From the NCBI GenBank assembly GCA_003427395.1, contig BFEA01000521.1, forward strand, positions 295,933 to 327,595: a DNA stretch of 31,663 nucleotides. The letters run 5' to 3'. A program made the translations under genes and the position numbers. Below the pieces are notes generated by a model. The model searched no databases. It had not been told where the DNA came from and saw nothing but the letters and a program-made list of their open reading frames with translations. Of the stretch, positions 21,701 through 29,900 are shown in pieces (positions within the stretch are counted from its first letter, which is position 1; each line of letters opens with the position of its first letter). The stretch is from Chara braunii. Its lineage: Eukaryota > Streptophyta > Charophyceae > Charales > Characeae.

Positions 21701-24700
21701 GCCAAATCTATGAATGGAATCGAAGTAACAATAGCTGCCCAGTTTGGTACTCTACTCGGATGAGCTACTTTTTCCACTGGCATGCCAGGTCTGCGGAATT
21801 TTGCAATACTACTGTACCTGTCAGAAGAAAGGCTTATTCCATGGCTAGCTGAGACTCTGCTCATAAGTCGTGGGCTCAGATCTCACAGGCTACAGAACAA
21901 AGAACAGCCAATGTCTTCACCTTGTTTTGTGTCAGAATCTGTTTTCCAATGCTGCCTCAGCCCGAGAATTGTGATTTTTTAAGCAGTTTTGTGTGAGGAA
22001 CAGAGACCCATCAACTTTTTAAAGGAGGTTTTGGGTTGACTTTTTGTCACTGCATATTCTCCGAATGTTGTGCCCATTCTTTTTTTTTTTTTTTTTTTTC
22101 CCGCCTTGTGTTTACCTGCCAACAAAGATACTTATTGTTGTTGCCACTCGATTGCTTTGTGCGCTGCAGGCGAACTCCTAATTGTGTCTGGGTGAGGGAG
22201 TCCCACGTTGAGAAGTTCGGGCGCATACAGGATGTTGAGTACGAGATTCTCAACGTGCTTGAATTTAACAGGTTGGTTCACTTTTTGCAAGTTTTTGGTA
22301 GGACTCATTGCCTCCCTTTCTGTCTGTTAAAACTAGGTTCCAGGCTCAACTGGTACACCTCCGAGCATAAATGCCTTCAGTCTGGTATCAGCATAATTAT
22401 CTTGTGAAGTAGAATGGACGTTAGGTCTGAGGTTAGCTCCCAACAATGCCCTTCATTGGGGGGTTGAAGGCCAACTAAAAAGGGGGTAAGAGCTAGGGTA
22501 GGCTTCCAGGCGCTTGGGCTGCCTCTGGCTACCTGGGATTGGGGTGAAAAACACGGCCCTTTGAAACCTTTTTATACCCCTCTTTCCGTCACCAGAAAAC
22601 AAAAAAAGAGCCTGGAGGTGGGCTGCTTTCTGTGGGTGCGGAAGCACCCCACTGACGGGGAATGGAAAATTTGATCAGGTGCTTGTGGGAGACCCCCTGA
22701 ATGAGGCGCTCGTCTCTGGCTGGGTGTCACAGGTAACCTGGGTTAAAAAGGGCTTTGAAGGGGTGTATTGTAGGGCATTTTTTTGTAAGGAAATTTTGAA
22801 TGACTGTTAGCCGGAAGTTCTTTGTATTCCAATTCTACACAAGAAGTTGGCTGCCTTTTCCAGCTTTGCTGGAAAATCTCGAAGATTGACACAAGTTCTG
22901 ATTTTCTGTAAGCCTGAAAAGAGGTGGTTTCTCTGGCTGTGCAGGCTGGACTTCTGTATCTGGGCTCCAATAAGTCAGGACGTGCTGGACGCCTCGATGT
23001 TTATGCCCCTGCTGTCTAGCTACCTGCCGTCCTCTCACCAAGGATTTCTTCCCTGTCGTTTCCTTTTCTGTTGCCTTTTGTTTTTTGAAATGTGTGACGT
23101 CATTTGCCCATCTTACCCATAGATTGGTATTGGATGGCCATTTTCTTATCTTTTTGCAGCACGCGAAAGAGGCAGTCGGTGATTTGCCGTTATCCAAATG
23201 GAAGGCTGGTATTATACTGCAAGGTGAGTTCTGTTGTTATGGGGAGTGGCTGACCAACATGCTGCATGCTTGACTCTCCAATCAGACATGATGGTCACAT
23301 AGCTTTCAAGCTATTGCCACAGTCCTTCCAGACATTCTTTAAAATTTGAACGGGACACGATACAGAGACGTGGCCCCTGTGCAAGATTGGCATGCGTAAA
23401 ACATGAAATGGTCCAATTTCTCTTTTTTTATTCTCCTTTCTTTTCTTCTTTTTCTTTTTTGAAAAAGGGTGACGGCCTTTGGATATCATCATTGAACTGA
23501 CCGGCCCGGTAATTCAGAAGTGCGTTCGTTAATCTGACTGCATCTGGATTCGAACTGGGGTGTGTATTTAAACAGCTCATGGGTGTACCGACTGAGCTAG
23601 GCCCATTCGTATGCTCCAAAATGTTCTATATATGTAAAAACAAAAAACATAAATGTTCTATATAGAAAGAAAAAAAAAACATAAAAAGACGGAGAGTTGA
23701 ATGAACACAAAGGCGAGAGGAAAAAAGGGTGATTTGGGAAGACACACAGCTCACAGGAAAGTGAGCTGGGCATGAGGCCTTTGTTCTTGTGCCCCTTGTA
23801 AGTGGAGGTGCAATGCCTACTGTGCTCTGGTATGCGGTGGCAATACATACGCCCGCATGGTGCGATCGCCAGCTTTCTGTAGACAGGCGACCCAATGGCG
23901 GAAGATGCTATCAGATGGGTGGCCTGGTTGAAGCTCATCCAGCCGGAGGCCCTGGGAACAATAGGAAAAATGTGAAGGCGTTCCAAAATTTTATTGGTAA
24001 ACACAACTTTGTTGCACTTAGGATTGCAAAGCCCTTTCTTTTTTATAAGACTGTGCATTCCTTTCAACAAAGGCACACAGTGAACCCTTTGTTGTATCAA
24101 CAGAGCAGCACTGCCCGTACTCGTTGTGTCTATAAGACCTGCTGTTGGAGATTGATCCGAACACTCGTTCCCCAGGGTATATTTGAGCCAGGACCATGAG
24201 GCTTCGTTTTTCGCAGGTAAGCTTGAAGTTTTTTTTTTTTGCGTGAATGACCAATATGTTCTGCAGCTCTCTCTTTCAACCTGGGCCTGTATATGTGCGG
24301 TGACCTTCGGGTGTCAGGACCGCTTCTGCAGTCTGTTGATCAGTTCGTCTATGGTCTGCAAGGCAGCCCCAACCCCCAAAAGTTGTGGTGCGTATATGGA
24401 ACAAAATAGCTCGGAAACATACTGGTGGTGCCTTTTACTTCTACGGTTCCTGTCAGTTTCATCATGGCGAGGACTGTCATGTTAACAAGGATTAGCGAGC
24501 GCTGTAGATTGGCGCCTGGCTGTGGCCGGGTAAAGGGTAGCAAGCTGGTAGACTTCAAGATGCAAGTGGTTCCTCCTAGTGACTGTGCTCTTCAGTGACG
24601 GCTGACGTTGTGTGGCTGTGGCCGGGTAAAGGGTAGCAAGCTTATTGACTTCAAGATGCGAGTGCGTCCTCCTAGTGACTGTGTTCTTCAGTGACGGCCG

Positions 24701-26873
24701 ACGTTGTGTGGCTGTGGCCGGGTAAAGGGTAGCAAGCTCGTTGGCTTCAAGATGCGAGTGCGTCCTCCTAGTGACTGTGTTCTTCAGTGACGGTTGACGT
24801 TGTGCGTCTTTCCACTTGCTCGAAGTTATTCATCCTCAGCCCCTCCAGTTTCTTCGATCTTAGTATGATTTCATCTATCGCAACGATTTTGCCCTGACAG
24901 TGAATCCTCCCACAGTGAAGCAATCAATGCTGATCAAACTTCTCTCAGCCTAGACAGAAGGGAGTGTTGAGTGGGTCAAAATTTAATACGTCTGATTGAA
25001 CTTCGAAGTTGCTGATGGATAGGAACAAGACGGACGCTCACCAGAAGGACGAGGAGCCAGGATCCTAAGCACCTGTTTAAGGAAAGAAAAAGAAAAACAG
25101 CCCAAGGTTTCACTTGAGTCACTTCTTATTTGTGTGTGCTGTCCTCTCTTTGCTTGCTACTATCTTTGGAATGCGATTTTTTTAGATGAAGAAAGAAAAT
25201 GCACCCGAACCTCCTTTGATGTGTTGTCTCTTCTGTCTGTAACTGGTGTTCTTCTGGATTGTGCTACTTCGTTCAATTGCAGGGTGCAGATAACGTGATA
25301 TTCGAGCGGCTTGCTGACCAGGGGAACCGTTTTAAGGAAATTACAAGGCATCACCTGGAAAAATACGGAGCAGATGGACTGCGTACGGTAATTTTGTTTT
25401 TGCCTTGCAAGTTTTTAAAGGTTTCCTTGTCACAGCCTCGCTTATGGTTCAAGAGAGGGGAAGAAAATCAGGGAAGGACGGATCCATGGAGATTGGTTCA
25501 GGCGGAGAAAGTAAAGGGGAGCTTGAAGAGGACTGTCGTGTTGAGCACACCCCTTGCATGCCTTTGTGTGGAAATGATATGCACCAATGCAGGTTCTCTC
25601 TCTCATTGAATGACCACCAGCTTGAATGAGATGCACTCTTTGCTCAATCCCAGATGCACTTCTGAAGTGTTATAATTGTGGCGGAGTATAGTTGCAACAC
25701 AAGTGCATCCATAACCACTGCACCGACACAATATCCATTCTCTCTCTGTCCTATAGATATGTACGATTCCATTTGTGGTGCTGTATAATACCTATGCATG
25801 TGATTCCATACACGTCCTATCTGGGGGAGATTGGATGTTTTATGTACTATGTATTCATGTGCCCTGTGTATGTAGTGCTATGTCCATGCTCTGAAAGGCC
25901 TGTAGAATGTGGTGGAGCCCTGTTTGTCAGTTTTCCATGGATCTGGGAACAGCAAGAGGACACTAAAGAGAAATTCCGCTTATAGATAGTTGATTCTATT
26001 GTTCTGGAAACACTTGACTGGTGGCGTGGTGGCAGCTCTGCTTAGCATATGTGGACTTGGACGAGGACGAGTACATAGCATGGAATGAAAAGTTTGTGCA
26101 GGCCAAGTCATCTTTGAGGGACAGAGAAAAGAAGATGGATGATACTGCAGAGCTTATTGAGAAGAACTTGGTTCTTCTGGGCTGCACCGCCATTGAAGAC
26201 AAACTCCAGGTAAGGAATATCTGTCGCCTCCTGCCACATCATCAGCTTTTCTTCCACCATCTTCATCTTAGATCAGGCACCTCCAATATTGGTTTCTCTC
26301 TCTCTTCTAGCCTTCTGAAATTGAATTAGTCCACTGGAAAATTGAAGGAGGTCCCTTATTTTCAGGGTGACTTCTAGATACCGGGCGACTTCTAGATATC
26401 AGGACATAATTATCGGCAACACCTATGCAGATGGCTCCTTGGGTGCTTCCCATGGCCACAGAATCAACAAAATCGCTTTCAGGAGCGCCAGGTTTTGGTG
26501 CTGCATACAGCACGGCCAGATCCAGGGTATTCAACACAGTTTTCCATTCATCTACTTGAATATCCACAGGAAAAAGAAAGAAGCTGTGAGCAAGTTGAAT
26601 CGCTGGAATGCTGCAGTTGATGGCTTAATGTGTGCTGCAATGATTTACTTCTGAGTGTGATGTTCTGTTTATACGTCTCTCTGTATTTCTGAGGCTGAAG
26701 AATGGAAACATGTCCCTTTTTTGCAGGAGGGTGTGCCAACCTGCATTGAAACGTTATCAAGGGCGGGAATCAAGATCTGGGTTTTAACGGGTGACAAGAT
26801 GGAGACAGCGATTAATATTGCATATGGTATATCGGAACTGTATGCCTTGACCACCATGGCATGAATGTCAGAT

Positions 26874-26912
<39 letters not shown>

Positions 26913-29900
26913 NTATATATATATATATATATATACTCCCCCTGCCGTGCTGGCGCCTGCCGTGCTGGCGGTGGGAAATTCTGCCAATACCAGGTACATG
27001 AGAGTACATGGGAAAAGGTCAGGTCTTCATTGATTTTTGCTCATGAGTTTTTCAACGCGGTCTTGAAGTCGTACATACACTCTTTGTTAATGGATACTGT
27101 ATAATGTTTGTTCAATCAGGAAAGGAGACTGAGTCAGGGGGAGGCGGAGGAGGGAGAATAGGGAGAGGAGAAGGAGAGGCAGAACAGAGGGTACAGGTGC
27201 GGAGAGGAAAATGAGGTTGTGGTATCTCTCTTTCTTTCTTTGGTACTGGCCATGGTGATGCATGAGGATCGGCAGGGGAGAGGGAGATAGTACAGGCAGA
27301 GAGAGAGAAAAATGAGGTTGTGGTTGGTATCCCTTTTCCTTTCTTTGGAGCTGGCCGTAGTGATAAGAATGGCTTTGCGGGCTGCATTATTAGATTATAG
27401 AAATAGAATGTTGGTCGACAGTATAAGTAGAATTTTGAACACAGAACAGCTCCCTTGGCTGCATTCGAACCAACGACCCAATCGGAGGGGCATTGGCAAC
27501 GAACGATTGGCAAATGGCTGTCTTCTTTTCGTTTTATTATTTTTTTTAACTCGCATTTTCATTAATAATTCGAAATTTGAGGCCAGGGACCCCACAATTT
27601 CACGCGGAGTTACCCTGGGACCATTAGCCAGTTTCGCCTTATATCTTGACCCTGAGAAATTTGATGCACAATAGGACATCGAGCCTTCGGCTGTCTTTTT
27701 TTTTTTGGGTTTGGTTTTCTGCTCTCGCAGGGGGGAACTGTATGTAACCCATGTCTTTTCGGGGTGTGCTGAAATTGAAAAGTAAAACTTCTAAAATCCG
27801 AAGGAGATAATGGGCTGGCTTTCTGTTGAATAAGGTTTCACTCCTGTTCGCAATGACATTGTGTTCAACACTTTTCTTATGCGAGCAAAGTCCACACTGG
27901 CTCTACTTTACTAGAAATCACGTTATGCTGAACACGTCGTGGGTGTATGTCTCTGGATTCTCTCTCTGAGTGAAGCACCCTAAAAGAAGTGCTCTGTTCC
28001 ACTTTTGAGGGATAATCCTGAAAGAGGTGCCAGGTTCCGTTCTTTAGTGATAAACTGTCTCAAGCCCAGTGACTTGTGATAAGCTACATGTGTGCAAGAT
28101 GAGAGACAACTAGCATGAAAGGTCCTCATGGCTTAGTTCAGGTGTACTATCTGTTCAAGATGAGAGACAACTATGGTCTACCCCGAAAATAACGTATGGT
28201 GATTATCGCTGCATTTGGACTGAAATACAGGCATAATCACCGTATGTTAATTTGGGGGAAGACGGTATAATGAAAGTACCTCATGGCTTAGATCAGGTAT
28301 AGCACCCAGTTGAACGGGTTTGTGACCTCAAGCTATTGGTGTGACTGTGGCACCAGAAGCAATGTGCTGGCACTTCAGGTGCAATTCTGCTGGTTTTGTG
28401 GGCTTTTACTGAAAAACTGACTCAAGGTTTTAGTTTCCCAGCCTGTATAGCTATGACGTTTCTTAGGTTCCCAGTGGGAGGCATGTTTCCTATCCCTGCT
28501 ATATATTAGGATCTGGACTTGGTCTGGGCAGCATTCATAGCTCTTTCGCTGATACGCTAAAATGTTAGCAGCAATCACAGCTTGGTGATCATCCATGATG
28601 AAAACCTCCAGCTTGTCTCCTAATGGTGAATGATAGGCTGTGTTTGGTTTTTGTCGGAGTGATAGGTCGACAACGCGAGGCAAGAGCTCCCAGATCACCA
28701 TGAGGATACTCCTTACTTCTCTTGCCGTTGCTGTGACTCCTTAGTACATGAGTTACTATGCTTGTGACTTCATCACAATAAGACCAGTCGTGCATGTTGT
28801 GGTGGTGCTTGTGTCCGGGGTTTTGTGGTCCCCAGTGGACTTCGGCTTTTCTTTTGTGATCAATCTGTGAATCTGAGTGGACTATTATGACCTTTCTGTC
28901 GACTTTGAATAATTGATTTGGATTTGGTCATGAGCTCGTTGACTTTTTGGTTGAATCTTTATACCTGGGTAACTCTGTGGTTCTCTTCCGTTTGAATGTG
29001 GCAGCTTGCAGCTTACTGACAAATGAGCAAAGGCAGTTCGTTATCAGCTCGGAGACACCTGCGATTCGCCAAGCAGAAGATAAAGTAAGGCGGAATCTTT
29101 AGGATGTATCCCTGGCCTTTGGGAGTGGGAATTTGTCACGGGCTGTTTGTGACGCCTGTGAACGTTGACTTGTTCATTGGGTTTGTCTGGCTCCTGTTGC
29201 ACATGCATTGTGATGTCCATGTCAGTCAGAGGTTCTCAATACTCTGTCTGCTGCCACTGTTGGTATATAAGGTGGAAGCCTTCACTGCTATAGCAGGGTG
29301 AATGTGTTATGAAGGCCAAGTGGAAGAAGGATAATGTTTGTTTTTCATTTTAGATGGCATATTGTTCTAGTCATGCGCGGATCTGAGTCCTCGGCAGGCC
29401 TGAGGGGCCCCTGTTGCATCTGTGCCTGCCCTTAGTGAAGGCGGGCCTAACCAATCACGAAAGGCCCTCGGCTGTCAATATCGTATTTGGGGTCCAGGCA
29501 GTTTTGTCGCACCAGTTTGTTGAGGGAAACACCGGCTGAGCAGCGAGACACTCCACAGCCTTCTAGGCCTTTCCAAAATGATGCAGGCCCTGGACGAGTT
29601 CGCAGCCTCATTCACAGACAGTTGGGAGGCCCAACCGAACGAGGCCCAGCGCTGCATCGGAGCCACAACCTCCTGGGGCCTACCGGAAGCTTCTGGGCAG
29701 AGGCCCAGGCCAGTCAGGCCGGCGGAGCAGTGAGGCTCATTCCATAAAGGAAAGAGCTCACGGCCTGGGATGGTATTCAGGCACTCGCATGCTAGCGGCA
29801 GCGCTGCTGGAGCGGACGCTTGTGGGCTGCTGCTGGCGCTGAGAGGCCAGGTGCTAGCGCTTGCGGTCGTGCAGGGAGCAGGACGCTGCTGAGGGCAGCG

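Larger units (their letters stand above)
20214..22169 (+). other. Intron 12
   Basis: GT-AG intron of 1956 bp, phase 2. It carries a U6 snRNA pseudogene, SINE copy 2, dispersed repeat copy 2 and a poly-T run of about 21 bases (22079-22099). The remainder is unremarkable. Confidence 0.92.
23224..25282 (+). other. Intron 14
   Basis: GT-AG intron of 2059 bp, phase 0. It splits KGAD. It contains U6 pseudogene 2, SINE copy 3 on the minus strand and a three-copy tandem repeat. The remaining stretches hold nothing I recognise. Confidence 0.92.
26827..29004 (+). other. Intron 17
   Basis: GT-AG intron of 2178 bp, phase 1. It contains a (CT)n-N-(TA)n junction, a two-copy tandem repeat, a duplicated segment with a nested hairpin element, and otherwise unique sequence (27370-27950, 28310-29000). 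Confidence 0.9.

Noticed and set aside
27445-27500. Minus-strand T-arm-like ggttcgaatgcagcc
   Set aside because: I found a B-box-like word but no A box at suitable distance and no tRNA fold.
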